Part shown: piece by piece, positions 8,432-18,041 of the stretch
Position numbering within the stretch: position 1 is the stretch's first letter
Layout: each line of letters opens with the position of its first letter
From: Achromobacter xylosoxidans
GTDB taxonomy: Bacteria; Pseudomonadota; Gammaproteobacteria; Burkholderiales; Burkholderiaceae_B
NCBI RefSeq assembly: GCF_001457475.1
Contig: NZ_LN831029.1
Span: 2,232,001 to 2,296,000, forward strand
Length of the DNA stretch: 64,000 nucleotides
Reading direction: 5' to 3'
Position numbers and translations under genes: made by a program
Notes under the pieces: model-generated
Told to the model about the DNA's origin: nothing
The model's database searches: none
Seen by the model: only the letters and a program-made list of their open reading frames with translations

Positions 8432-9946
8432 TCAGGGACGGGCCTGGGCGGCGGGCGCGTTCAGCGGCACCAGCGTGGGCGGCAGGGTGCCTTCGTTGTA
8501 TTGCACACGCACTGGCGTCAGCCGCGCCGAATCGGGCACCGTGGAATTGCACAGGCGGATGACATCGTCGGACACCACCAGCTTGCCATTTTCCTCGGGC
8601 ATTTCGTTGCGCGCGGGCTGCAGCGTCAGCGCCGGCAGCAGCTTATGCGAAAGCGCCAGCCAGCGATACTGGGCCAGCCTCAGGTCATAGACCGCGTTGG
8701 TCAGGGCCCGGCGCGATTCGAACAGTTCGTTTTCGGTGTTGAGCAGGTCGAGCAGGGTGCGTTGGCCAATCTGGAACTGCTGGCGATAGGCATCGCGCAC
8801 CTTGGCCGTGGCCATTTCGTGGTCGCGCAGGAAGGGCAGCTTTTCCTGCAGGCTGGTGATGTTGTTCCAGGCCACGGCCAGGTCCTGCTGCACGTTGCGG
8901 CAGGTATAGTCGCGCACGTCGCGGGCCGCGTAGGATTGGGCCGCCGTCTGGCGCACCCGGGCCGAATCGGCGCCGCCGCGGTACAGGTTGTAGTTCATGA
9001 CCACCTGGACGCTGGAGCTGCGGATGTTGCGGTTTTCCGGCGTCGGGTCGTTCTGGTCGCGGCCGGTGGCGGCGACGAATTCGAACTTGGGCGAGAACGC
9101 GCCCTTGGAGGAGGCCACGCCCGCTTCCGCCGCCTGCAGGGCGGCCTGCTTGGACAGGAAGCTGGGGTTGCGGCGCAGCGACTCGTTGAAGTTGCCGGGC
9201 TTGGTCGGCAGCTTGTCGGAGATGTCCGGCACCGGCTGCATCGACTCGGGCGGCAGGGCGCCGGTCACGCGCTGGAAGCGCTGCTGCACGTCCAGCAGGT
9301 TGGTGGTTTCGGTCATCAGGTTGGTCTGGGCCAGCGCCAGGCGGCCGCCGGCCTGTTCCAGGTCGACGCGCCGGCCCACGCCGGATTCCGTGCGCTGGCC
9401 GATCTGCTTGAGGGTTTCCTCGTGCAGCGAATAATTCTGGCGGGCCAGCAGTTCCATGTCGCGGTAGCGCTGCAGGTCGATATAGGCCTGCACGGCGGCC
9501 AGGGCGGTGCTGTCGCTGGTGGCCAGCACGTCATAGAAACGCGCCAGCTTGTCGAACCCGGCCTGCTTGACGTCGTTGCTGGTGCGGAAGCCGTCGAAAA
9601 TCAGCTGGCGCAGTTCGAAGTTGTAGCCGGGGCGGTTCCAGTTCTGCGAGCCGACGCCGGGGACGTTGTTGCGGTATTCGCGGCCGACATAGCCCAACGC
9701 GTTGACTTGCGGGAAGAACGCGCCGCGCGCCACTGCCTGGCCTTCCAGCGACGCCTGGAAATCGTGGTATTTCGCCTGGATTTCGGGGTTGCTGAGCAGG
9801 GTCTGTTCAACAATCTGGTTCAACGTCGTGACGCCCGGGGCGGGCGCCGCAGTGCTGGAATCCGCCGCGGCGGGCTGGGCAAAGGTGACAGGAACGAATG
9901 CCAACGCCAGGGCGGAAACCGAGGTCTTAAGCAGAAACGAAGACAT
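8432..9946 (-). CDS. TolC-family outer membrane channel of the type I system (LapE-like)
   Basis: Outer-membrane exit duct, 504 residues from the start at 9946. This start gives a clean signal peptide (MSSFLLKTSVSALALAFVPV, cleavage near A23). The alternative start at 9988 would add 14 residues before it. The mature protein shows the TolC internal duplication: LNQIVEQTLLSNPEIQAKYH near the N-terminus and RNPSFLSKQAALQAAEAG in the second half. IGQRTLLDLLNTENELFESR is characteristic of TolC/LapE/AggA proteins. It is the first gene of the minus-strand secretion set. Upstream lies a 500-bp AT-rich region with palindromes. Confidence 0.93.
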   Translation of the reverse strand: MSSFLLKTSVSALALAFVPVTFAQPAAADSSTAAPAPGVTTLNQIVEQTLLSNPEIQAKYHDFQASLEGQAVARGAFFPQVNALGYVGREYRNNVPGVGSQNWNRPGYNFELRQLIFDGFRTSNDVKQAGFDKLARFYDVLATSDSTALAAVQAYIDLQRYRDMELLARQNYSLHEETLKQIGQRTESGVGRRVDLEQAGGRLALAQTNLMTETTNLLDVQQRFQRVTGALPPESMQPVPDISDKLPTKPGNFNESLRRNPSFLSKQAALQAAEAGVASSKGAFSPKFEFVAATGRDQNDPTPENRNIRSSSVQVVMNYNLYRGGADSARVRQTAAQSYAARDVRDYTCRNVQQDLAVAWNNITSLQEKLPFLRDHEMATAKVRDAYRQQFQIGQRTLLDLLNTENELFESRRALTNAVYDLRLAQYRWLALSHKLLPALTLQPARNEMPEENGKLVVSDDVIRLCNSTVPDSARLTPVRVQYNEGTLPPTLVPLNAPAAQARP

Positions 9947-10015
9947 AGGGATTATTCGCGAGTCAAGTTTGGGATTAGTAGCCGGCATATTGTGTGCAAA
10001 TGTCAGAATTGACGA

Positions 10016-10038
10016 GTCAAGATTTGTTAATTCTTGAC
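10016..10038. promoter_or_regulatory. Inverted repeat GTCAAGA-N9-TCTTGAC
   Basis: Seven-base perfect arms separated by nine AT-rich bases, about 70 bp upstream of the TolC-like start. The minus strand reads TTGACT out of this element, so a promoter -35 may overlap it. No matching -10 at normal spacing is obvious. Confidence 0.4.
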
Positions 10039-10073
10039 GGATGTTTGCCGGCCCGTCGGGATTTGTTTCACGT

Positions 10074-10097
10074 AAATCACGACAATTGACGTGATTT
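10074..10097. promoter_or_regulatory. 24-bp near-perfect palindrome, candidate operator
   Basis: The arms AAATCACG and CGTGATTT flank an A-CAATTG-A centre. Every position is symmetric except one A/A pair (10082/10089). Such length and symmetry in an AT-rich promoter region suggest a dimeric regulator site. The protein is unknown. Half-site orientation is opposite to a CRP site. Confidence 0.5.
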
Positions 10098-10308
10098 GCG
10101 CGAAATTCAACATGGACGGATTAATCAAAAACTATTAATGCGTTTTATGTCGCATTATTTCGGTTTCTGCTTTGCCACATTGAAACTTGATTATACCTGC
10201 TTGCGTCTTTTGTATCTAAATTGTTTTTATATTGCGCTCGCCGATTATCTGCCGCTTTTCGCCGGAATCCACGCGCGGAAACCGTGAACCGATGTCGAGG
10301 ATCGAGGC

Positions 10309-10353
10309 ATGGTGGTATTGCATGTACTAGTATTGCCGGTGTGCTTGTACTAG
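10309..10353 (+). CDS. Candidate leu operon leader peptide MVVLHVLVLPVCLY
   Basis: A 14-codon frame ends about 106 bases before leuC. Nine of 14 residues are Val or Leu, the end products linked to this pathway. The codons used (GTA three times, CTA, TTG three times) are uncommon in this high-GC genome. GAGG at 10297-10300 gives a good ribosome site eight bases upstream. Downstream, GGCGCG (10394-10399) can pair with CGCGCC (10417-10422), but no clear T-run follows. The mechanism could therefore be attenuation, Rho-dependent or translational. Called from composition, position and ribosome site only. Confidence 0.55.
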   Translation: MVVLHVLVLPVCLY

Positions 10354-10459
10354 GTTTGGTCGCTGTGCATAATTCTTCCATGCCGCAGCGGCCGGCGCGG
10401 GAACGTTTGGTTTCTTCGCGCCAGGCACCAGCCGGATTGTCTATTTGCAGAGCGCATCC

Positions 10460-11863
10460 ATGGCCCAAACCCTTTACGACAAACTCTGGGACGCCCACAT
10501 CGTCCACCAGGAATCAGACGGCACCTGTCTGCTCTATATCGATCGCCACTTGCTGCATGAAGTGACCAGCCCGCAGGCGTTCGAAGGCCTGGCCATCGCC
10601 GAGCGCAAGCCGTGGCGCAACGGCGCCAACCTGGCGGTCGCCGACCACAACGTGCCGACGATGAACCGCGCCCAGGGCATCGACGACCCCATCTCGCGCC
10701 TGCAGGTCGACACGCTCGACGCCAACTGCGACAAGTACGGCATCACCGAATTCCGCATGAACGACCTGCGCCAGGGCATCGTCCACGTCATCGGGCCGGA
10801 GCAGGGCGCCACCCTGCCGGGCATGACCGTGGTCTGTGGCGATTCGCACACCAGCACGCACGGCGCGCTGGGCGCGCTGGCGTTCGGCATCGGCACGTCC
10901 GAGGTCGAACACGTGCTGGCCACGCAGACGCTGCTCATGAAGAAGGCCAAGAGCATGCTGATCAAGGTCGAAGGTGAACTGCCGTTCGGCTGTACGGCCA
11001 AGGACGTCGTGCTGCACGTCATCGGCATCATCGGCACCGCCGGCGGCACCGGCCACGCCATCGAATTCGCCGGCAGCACCATCCGCGCGCTGTCGGTCGA
11101 AGGCCGCATGACGGTCTGCAACATGGCCATCGAGGCCGGCGCCCGCTCCGGCATGGTCGCCGTCGACGACAAGACCATCGAATACTTCCGCGGCCGTCCG
11201 TTCGCGCCGTCCGGCGTGCTGTGGGACCACGCCGTGGCCTACTGGCGCACGCTGCATACCGACGCAGGCGCCAAGTTCGACACCGTGGTCGAAGTCAACG
11301 CCCGCGACATCAAGCCGCAGGTCACCTGGGGCACCTCGCCCGAAATGGTGCTGCCGGTCGACTCGCGCGTGCCGGACCCCGACCGCGAAAAAGACGACGT
11401 GCGCCGCAGCGGCATGGAACGCGCGCTCGAATACATGGGCCTCAAGCCCAATACGCCGCTGACCGACATCCGCGTGGACCGCGTCTTCATCGGCTCCTGC
11501 ACCAACTCGCGCATCGAGGACCTGCGCGCCGCCGCCGTCGTGGCGCGCGGCAAGCACGTGGCCTCCAACGTGCGCCAGGCCATGGTGGTGCCGGGTTCCG
11601 GGCTGGTCAAGCAGCAGGCCGAGCGCGAAGGCCTGGACAAGATCTTCATCGAGGCCGGCTTCGAATGGCGCGAGCCGGGCTGCTCGATGTGCCTGGCCAT
11701 GAACGCCGACCGGCTCGAGCCGGGCGAGCGCTGTGCCTCGACCTCGAACCGCAACTTCGAAGGCCGCCAGGGCCAGGGTGGCCGCACCCACCTGGTGAGC
11801 CCGGCGATGGCCGCGGCCGCCGCCGTGGCCGGCCACTTCGTCGACGTCCGCACGTTCCGTTAA
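10460..11863 (+). CDS. leuC: 3-isopropylmalate dehydratase large subunit
   Basis: Isomerises 2-isopropylmalate to 3-isopropylmalate in leucine synthesis, as a heterodimer with LeuD. It has 467 residues, the family length. The [4Fe-4S] ligands are visible as C347 (FIGSCTNSR), C408 and C411 ([11 protein letters not shown]). The N-terminal [15 protein letters not shown] and [30 protein letters not shown] (in part) are typical. The start at 10460 is preferred over 10445 by family N-terminus. It is the first gene of leuC-leuD-leuB, possibly controlled by the upstream Leu/Val leader frame. Confidence 0.97.
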   Translation: MAQTLYDKLWDAHIVHQESDGTCLLYIDRHLLHEVTSPQAFEGLAIAERKPWRNGANLAVADHNVPTMNRAQGIDDPISRLQVDTLDANCDKYGITEFRMNDLRQGIVHVIGPEQGATLPGMTVVCGDSHTSTHGALGALAFGIGTSEVEHVLATQTLLMKKAKSMLIKVEGELPFGCTAKDVVLHVIGIIGTAGGTGHAIEFAGSTIRALSVEGRMTVCNMAIEAGARSGMVAVDDKTIEYFRGRPFAPSGVLWDHAVAYWRTLHTDAGAKFDTVVEVNARDIKPQVTWGTSPEMVLPVDSRVPDPDREKDDVRRSGMERALEYMGLKPNTPLTDIRVDRVFIGSCTNSRIEDLRAAAVVARGKHVASNVRQAMVVPGSGLVKQQAEREGLDKIFIEAGFEWREPGCSMCLAMNADRLEPGERCASTSNRNFEGRQGQGGRTHLVSPAMAAAAAVAGHFVDVRTFR

Positions 11864-11885
11864 GCGCCCACCGAGTACCGACATC

Positions 11886-12536
11886 ATGCAAGCATTCACC
11901 ACTCACGAAGGCCTGGTGGCTCCGCTCGACCGCGAAAACGTCGACACGGACCTCATCATCCCCAAGCAGTTCCTCAAGTCCATCAAGCGCACCGGCTTCG
12001 GCCCGAACCTGTTCGACGAATTGCGCTACCTGGACCACGGCGAACCGGGCATGGACAACAGCAAGCGCCCGCTCAACCCCGATTTCGTGCTGAACCAGCC
12101 GCGCTACCAGGGCGCCTCGGTGCTGCTGGCGCGCAAGAACTTCGGTTGCGGCTCGAGCCGCGAGCACGCGCCCTGGGCCCTGACCCAGTTCGGTTTCCGC
12201 GCCATCATCGCGCCGTCGTACGCCGACATCTTTTTCAACAACAGCTTCAAGAACGGCCTGCTGCCCATCGTGCTGTCCGAGCTCGAAGTGGCGCGCCTGT
12301 TCGACGAAGTGAAGGCCTTCCCCGGCTACAAGCTCAACATCGACCTGGAGCGCCAGGAAGTGGTGGCGGCCGACGGCCGCGCCATGAAGTTCGACATCGA
12401 GCCGTTCCGCAAGTACTGCCTGCTGAACGGCTTCGACGATATCGGCCTGACCCTGCGCCACGCCGACAAGATCCGCGCCTTCGAGGCCGAGCGCCTGGCC
12501 CGCCATCCCTGGCTGGAAAGCCGGCCGATCGCCTGA
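11886..12536 (+). CDS. leuD: 3-isopropylmalate dehydratase small subunit
   Basis: Small (swivelling-domain) subunit of isopropylmalate isomerase, 216 residues. Family motifs are visible: [20 protein letters not shown] near the N-terminus, the [13 protein letters not shown] loop that binds substrate, and [20 protein letters not shown]. It begins 22 bp after leuC and is followed 37 bp later by leuB, so it belongs to one transcript. Confidence 0.97.
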   Translation: MQAFTTHEGLVAPLDRENVDTDLIIPKQFLKSIKRTGFGPNLFDELRYLDHGEPGMDNSKRPLNPDFVLNQPRYQGASVLLARKNFGCGSSREHAPWALTQFGFRAIIAPSYADIFFNNSFKNGLLPIVLSELEVARLFDEVKAFPGYKLNIDLERQEVVAADGRAMKFDIEPFRKYCLLNGFDDIGLTLRHADKIRAFEAERLARHPWLESRPIA

Positions 12537-12573
12537 CAGCTCCCTTCATACCGATCACAGGACCGTTTTTTCC

Positions 12574-13650
<1,077 letters not shown>

Positions 13651-13693
13651 TGCCTGCAAGGGACGCGCTCTTGCGGCGCTGTCCCGATTCCAG

Positions 13694-13720
13694 GGGCTGC
13701 CCGCAGGGGCGGCCCTTTTT
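13694..13720 (+). terminator. Intrinsic terminator after leuB
   Basis: GGGCTGCCC and GGGCGGCCC pair with one G-U wobble around a GCAG loop, followed directly by five T. Confidence 0.88.
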
Positions 13721-13881
13721 CATGTCGATGTTGCCGCGGCGCCGCGAAAGCAGGGTGGCTTTGATTGCGGCCCCGTTTTTTCAAGCTGCGCCGCAACATC
13801 CATGCGTGCATTCTGATAAATTGTTGGGTTCTTGCACGTTTTTTCACCACACCTTGTCCCCACCTTTAAAGAGCGATTGAA

Positions 13882-15012
13882 ATGAATCAAGCAGTAGGCC
13901 TTGTCGGCTGGCGCGGTATGGTCGGCTCGGTGCTCATGCAACGCATGCGCGACGAGAACGACTTCGCACTGATCGAACCGGTGTTTTTCTCCACCAGCAA
14001 CGCCGGCGGCGCCGCCCCCACTTGGGCGACTGGCGCGGGCCCGCTGCAAGACGCCTACAACATTGACGCTCTGAAAAAACTGCCGATCATCGTGACGGCG
14101 CAAGGTGGCGACTACACCTCCGAGGTCTACCCGAAGCTGCGCGGCGCGGGCTGGAACGGCATCTGGATCGACGCCGCCAGCACGCTGCGCATGGCCGATG
14201 ACGCCATTATCGTGCTGGACCCGGTCAACCGTCCCGTGATCGACGCGGCGCTCAAGCGCGGCGTGCGCAATTTCATCGGCGGCAACTGCACGGTCAGCTG
14301 CATGCTGATGGGCCTGGCCGGCCTGTTCAACAACGACCTGGTCGAGTGGATGACCACCATGACGTACCAGGCCGCTTCCGGTGGCGGCGCGCAGCACATG
14401 CGCGAACTGCTGACCCAGTTCGGCGAGCTGAACCACGCCGTCAAGCCGCTGCTGGACGATCCGGCCTCGGCCATCCTGGAAATCGACCGCGGCATCCTGG
14501 CCAAGCAGAAGGACGCCGCGCTGCCCCACGAGCACTTCGGCGTGCCGCTGGGCGGCAGCCTGATTCCCTGGATCGACAAGGACCTGGGCAACGGCATGTC
14601 CAAGGAAGAGTGGAAGGGCGAGGTCGAGACCAACAAGATCCTCGGCCGTGGCGCCGCCTTCGGCACCGCCGCCACCCCGATCGACGGCCTGTGCGTGCGC
14701 ATCGGCGCGATGCGCTGCCACAGCCAGGCGCTGACCATCAAGCTCAAGCGCGACCTGCCGCTGGACGAGATCGAAGCGCTGATCGCCCAGGGCACGCAGT
14801 GGGCCAAGGTCATCCCCAACAGCAAGGAAGAGACCATCCGCGAGTTGACCCCGGTCGCGGTCACCGGCACGCTGGACATCCCGGTGGGCCGCCTGCGCAA
14901 GATGTCGATGGGCCCGCAATACCTCAGCGCCTTCACCGTCGGCGACCAGCTGCTGTGGGGCGCCGCCGAGCCGCTGCGCCGCATGCTGCGCATCGCGCTG
15001 GCCGAAGCCTGA
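13882..15012 (+). CDS. asd: Aspartate-semialdehyde dehydrogenase
   Basis: Reduces aspartyl phosphate to aspartate semialdehyde, the branch point to lysine/diaminopimelate, threonine and methionine. It has 376 residues, the long gram-negative type. The NADP-binding start is [18 protein letters not shown]. The catalytic cysteine is C136 in [12 protein letters not shown], and the later [11 protein letters not shown] carries the usual histidine. It lies alone between two terminators. The 160-bp upstream gap after the leuB terminator ends in an AT-rich stretch that probably holds its promoter. Confidence 0.97.
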   Translation: MNQAVGLVGWRGMVGSVLMQRMRDENDFALIEPVFFSTSNAGGAAPTWATGAGPLQDAYNIDALKKLPIIVTAQGGDYTSEVYPKLRGAGWNGIWIDAASTLRMADDAIIVLDPVNRPVIDAALKRGVRNFIGGNCTVSCMLMGLAGLFNNDLVEWMTTMTYQAASGGGAQHMRELLTQFGELNHAVKPLLDDPASAILEIDRGILAKQKDAALPHEHFGVPLGGSLIPWIDKDLGNGMSKEEWKGEVETNKILGRGAAFGTAATPIDGLCVRIGAMRCHSQALTIKLKRDLPLDEIEALIAQGTQWAKVIPNSKEETIRELTPVAVTGTLDIPVGRLRKMSMGPQYLSAFTVGDQLLWGAAEPLRRMLRIALAEA

Positions 15013-15058
15013 GGCCTGGCGGGCGGCGTGGCCGCCCGCTCGCGACGAGGCCGTATCG

Positions 15059-15084
15059 CAAAGGCACCTTCGGGTGCCTTTGTC
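15059..15084 (+). terminator. Probable intrinsic terminator after asd
   Basis: CAAAGGCACC and GGTGCCTTTG form a perfect 10-bp stem with a stable TTCG tetraloop. The downstream T-tract is weak and interrupted. Confidence 0.7.
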
Positions 15085-15160
15085 GTTTGCGCCGGGTCAT
15101 CAGCGCATCGGACGCGGCCGGCAATGTGCCGGCCAGCCAACGCCGATGCGCCTTTCAGGT

Positions 15161-15188
15161 TTGTGAAACGCGCTCGATCCATTACACT
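15161..15188 (+). promoter_or_regulatory. Probable sigma-70 promoter for fimV-truA
   Basis: TTGTGA (15161-15166) and TACACT (15183-15188) are separated by 16 bp, about 90 bp before the FimV-like start. Confidence 0.45.
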
Positions 15189-15275
15189 TTTCCGGTGAAT
15201 TGAGGCTTGTTCTCACGCGTTCGCCGCGAACAGCCTCCGCCCGACCATTCGACGACAAGAACGGAATTCCAGCTT

Positions 15276-17180
15276 ATGACCCAGCGTTCGCGCCAAGTGA
15301 AGCATGCCCGCCGTTTGAAGGCCCTCCAGTGGGCGATCGCGCTGGCGATCGGCGCGAGCGCTTGCAGCCCGGCGTTGGCCATGCGGGTCGGGCATTCGCG
15401 GGTGGTCTCGGCCCCGGGCGCGCCCTTGCAGGCGCTGGTGGGATTGCAGGAACTCACACCCGACGAAATCGCGTCGCTGCGGGTGTCGGTGGCCGACGAG
15501 GCTTCGTGGCAACGCGCGGGCCTGAAACCGCCCGCGCCGCTGGCCAGCCTGGTGGTGAGGGTCGAGGATGGGATGGATCCGACCCGCAAGAACCTGCGGG
15601 TGCGGTCGACGCAGGCGCCGTCCGGCGGCGCGGTCGACCTGCTGCTGGACATCAGCTCCAGCTCGGGCCAGCGGCAGGTGCAGGTCAGCATCCTGGTGCC
15701 GTTGCGGGGCGCGGGCGCCGAGGTTTCGCCCGCGGCCGTTGGCACGCCGAGCCGCGCCAGCGGCACGGCGGGGTCGGTCAACGTGAAGTCGGGCGACACG
15801 CTGTTTGCGATTGCCCAGCGCAATGCGGTGCCGAACGCCTCGATCTACCAGATGTTGGTGGCGTTGTGGCGCGCCAATCCCGATGCGTTCATCCAGGGCA
15901 ACATGAATCTGGTGCGGGCCGGGCAGAAACTGGCGATTCCCGACGCGGCGACCGTGCGCGCCGTCGATCCGGCGGAGGCGCGCCGTATTTTCAACGAGCA
16001 CGCCGAAGCGTTCGCCCGCTACCGGGCCCGTCTGGGCGCGGCGGCCGGCGCCAACCCCTCGGTGGTCAAGGGCCAGGATGCCGCTTCCGGCACGGTGGCC
16101 CGTCCCGGCGACACGGGCGTGGCCACGGCGTCCCAGCCGCAGGACCGGGTGCGCCTGTCCTCCGGCCAGGCCCAAGGCGGCGCGACAGCCCAGGCCGATG
16201 CGCAGGCTGATCAGCGCGCCTCCGACGCACGAGCCATGGCGGATGCCCAGGGCCGCGTGAATCAGTTGCAGAGCAATGTCGATGAATTGAACAAGGCCGT
16301 CGCGGGGCAGGGGGGCGCCACTGGCACTCCTGGCGCTGCGGGGGCTGCGGGCACGCCTGGTTCGACCGGAGCGGCGGGTGCATCCGGTACGCCTGGCGCG
16401 ACCGGAGCGGCGGGTGCATCCGGTACGCCTGGCGCGACCGGAGCGGCGGGTGCATCCGGTACGCCTGGCGCGACTGGCGCGGCGGGTGCATCGGGTACGC
16501 CTGGCGCGACTGGCGCGGCGGGTGCATCGGGTACGCCTGGCGCGACTGGCGCGGCGGGTGCATCGGGTACGCCTGGCGCGACTGGCGCGGCGGGTGCATC
16601 GGGTACGCCTGGCGCGACTGGCGCGGCAGGTGCATCGGGCACGCCTGGCGCGACCGGAGCGGCGGGCGCATCGGGTACGCCTGGCGCGACTGGCGCGGCG
16701 GGTGCATCGGGCACGCCTGGCGCGACTGGCGCGGCGGGCGCATCGGGCTCGCCCGGCGCAACGGGTGCCGCAGGCGCACCGGGCACCCCTGGCGCCGTCG
16801 GCGCCACGGGAGCGCCGGGCCTCTCCGGCACGCCCGGCGCCGCCGGTCCGTCGACGGCCGCTGCGCAACAGGACAAGGCCGCCGCGCAGGCGTCGGCCGA
16901 CAAGAACAAGGATAAGGATTTGACTTCTTCGATGCCGGCCTGGTTGGCCGACAACCTTCTCGTCATCGTCACCGCCGTGCTGGCGCTGATCGCTTTCGCC
17001 ATCGCCTGGGTGCTGCGACGCGCGGGCGCGCGGCGCGGCGATGACGACGAGGAAACCTACGCCTATAACGAGCCGGTGCTGGACACCGCGGCGCTGAACC
17101 GCAAGCTCGATTCCATCAGCCTCGACCTGGACGAACCGCCCACGGACGAACCGCGCCCGGTTGGCGGTCCCCGGATTTGA
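15276..17180 (+). CDS. fimV: FimV/HubP-like LysM protein with collagen-like Gly-X-Y rod
   Basis: This is probably a polar inner-membrane protein that binds peptidoglycan. The start at 15276 gives 634 residues and a signal or anchor ([20 protein letters not shown]). The 15207 start adds an unlikely leader. Residues about 35-140 form the FimV N-terminal domain. A LysM domain follows at about 168-225 ([14 protein letters not shown]). A short coiled coil ([15 protein letters not shown]) precedes residues 344-526, which are 61 uninterrupted Gly-X-Y triplets. A membrane segment is at about 560-582 ([20 protein letters not shown]), then only about 52 cytoplasmic residues. The large acidic TPR-containing cytoplasmic domain of Pseudomonas FimV is absent. 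The symbol reflects family and locus. The collagen insertion makes its function uncertain. Confidence 0.85.
   Translation: MTQRSRQVKHARRLKALQWAIALAIGASACSPALAMRVGHSRVVSAPGAPLQALVGLQELTPDEIASLRVSVADEASWQRAGLKPPAPLASLVVRVEDGMDPTRKNLRVRSTQAPSGGAVDLLLDISSSSGQRQVQVSILVPLRGAGAEVSPAAVGTPSRASGTAGSVNVKSGDTLFAIAQRNAVPNASIYQMLVALWRANPDAFIQGNMNLVRAGQKLAIPDAATVRAVDPAEARRIFNEHAEAFARYRARLGAAAGANPSVVKGQDAASGTVARPGDTGVATASQPQDRVRLSSGQAQGGATAQADAQADQRASDARAMADAQGRVNQLQSNVDELNKAVAGQGGATGTPGAAGAAGTPGSTGAAGASGTPGATGAAGASGTPGATGAAGASGTPGATGAAGASGTPGATGAAGASGTPGATGAAGASGTPGATGAAGASGTPGATGAAGASGTPGATGAAGASGTPGATGAAGASGTPGATGAAGASGSPGATGAAGAPGTPGAVGATGAPGLSGTPGAAGPSTAAAQQDKAAAQASADKNKDKDLTSSMPAWLADNLLVIVTAVLALIAFAIAWVLRRAGARRGDDDEETYAYNEPVLDTAALNRKLDSISLDLDEPPTDEPRPVGGPRI
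16305..16853 (+). repeat. Collagen-like coding repeat (61 Gly-X-Y triplets; 36-bp units)
   Basis: Within the FimV-like gene every third codon is Gly for 549 bp. The core (about 16370-16770) is a tandem 36-bp unit encoding [12 protein letters not shown], present about ten times plus a GSPGAT variant. Copies are nearly identical in DNA, so copy-number variation is likely. Confidence 0.95.
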
Positions 17181-17183
17181 ACG

Positions 17184-18005
17184 ATGCCTAGAGTTGCAAT
17201 GGGGCTGGCATACGACGGCTCCGCCTGGCAGGGTTGGCAGACCCAGCCGCACCGGCAGACGGTGCAGGACACACTGGAGGCCGCGCTGGCGCAGTTCTGT
17301 GGCGTGACGGACGCGGTCCCCACCATCTGCGCCGGCCGCACAGACACCGGCGTGCATGGCGCGATGCAGGTTATCCATCTCGACACCACGCTCGATCGCC
17401 GCATGGAATCCTGGGTGCGCGGCGTGAATGCCTTCCTGCCCTCCAGCATTTCCGTACAATGGGCCAAGGCGGTGCCGGACGCGTTCCACGCCCGGTTTTC
17501 GGCCCGCGCCCGGACTTACGTCTACCTGCTGTGGCGAGGCCGGGTGCGTCCCGCTCTTTGGGCCGGCCGCGCCGGGTGGTGCTACCAGCCCCTGGATGTG
17601 GATGCCATGCGCGGCGCAGCGAACGCCTTGCTGGGCGAGCACGATTTTTCCAGTTTTCGTTCCTCGCAGTGCCAGGCCAAACACCCGGTGCGCATCATGC
17701 ATCGGCTCGACATCGACGAGCGCGGTCCGTTCCTGGTGTTCACGCTGCGGGCCAACGCGTTCCTGCATCACATGGTGCGCAACATCATGGGCGCGTTGCT
17801 GCAGATTGGGCAGGGGCGCGAGTCGGTGGACTGGATGGCGCAACTGCTTTCATGGCGCGACCGCCGGCGCGGCGCGCCCACGTTTTCTCCCGATGGCCTG
17901 TATCTGTCGGCCATCGATTACCCGGACGAGTTCGGCCTGGACGAGCTGGATGGCGGAGCCCTGTTGCTGTCGCCCTTCACCCGACCGTCGGGCAACCCGC
18001 CCTAG
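17184..18005 (+). CDS. truA: tRNA pseudouridine(38-40) synthase
   Basis: Converts U38, U39 and U40 of the tRNA anticodon arm to pseudouridine. It has 273 residues, the family length. It begins with the typical [16 protein letters not shown]. The catalytic aspartate is D54 in [11 protein letters not shown], and the second-domain motif [17 protein letters not shown] is present. It begins three bases after the FimV-like stop and so is translationally coupled to it, an arrangement common in Burkholderiales. Confidence 0.96.
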   Translation: MPRVAMGLAYDGSAWQGWQTQPHRQTVQDTLEAALAQFCGVTDAVPTICAGRTDTGVHGAMQVIHLDTTLDRRMESWVRGVNAFLPSSISVQWAKAVPDAFHARFSARARTYVYLLWRGRVRPALWAGRAGWCYQPLDVDAMRGAANALLGEHDFSSFRSSQCQAKHPVRIMHRLDIDERGPFLVFTLRANAFLHHMVRNIMGALLQIGQGRESVDWMAQLLSWRDRRRGAPTFSPDGLYLSAIDYPDEFGLDELDGGALLLSPFTRPSGNPP

Positions 18006-18041
18006 CCGGACGCCGGCCGGCGCCCAATGGAGGCCTGTCTC

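Larger units (their letters stand above)
9947..10308. other. AT-rich divergent intergenic region
   Basis: This 5' region is shared by the secretion operon (minus) and the leu operon (plus). It is clearly more AT-rich than its surroundings and holds no convincing gene. It contains two strong inverted repeats (listed separately). The 63-codon open frame at 10096-10287 has no ribosome site and looks fortuitous. Confidence 0.7.

Noticed and set aside
10096..10287. 63-codon hydrophobic, Tyr/Leu-rich plus-strand frame
   Set aside because: AT-rich chance frame without a ribosome site, and it overlaps the putative operator region.
16066..16779. Minus-strand Arg/Pro-Gln repeat proteins opposite the Gly-X-Y tract
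   Set aside because: Reverse-complement readings of the 36-bp collagen repeat, with no start signals.
16305..16853. Possible CRISPR array from the regular 36-bp repeats
   Set aside because: The repeats are contiguous without spacers and are in-frame coding Gly-X-Y triplets. No cas genes are present.
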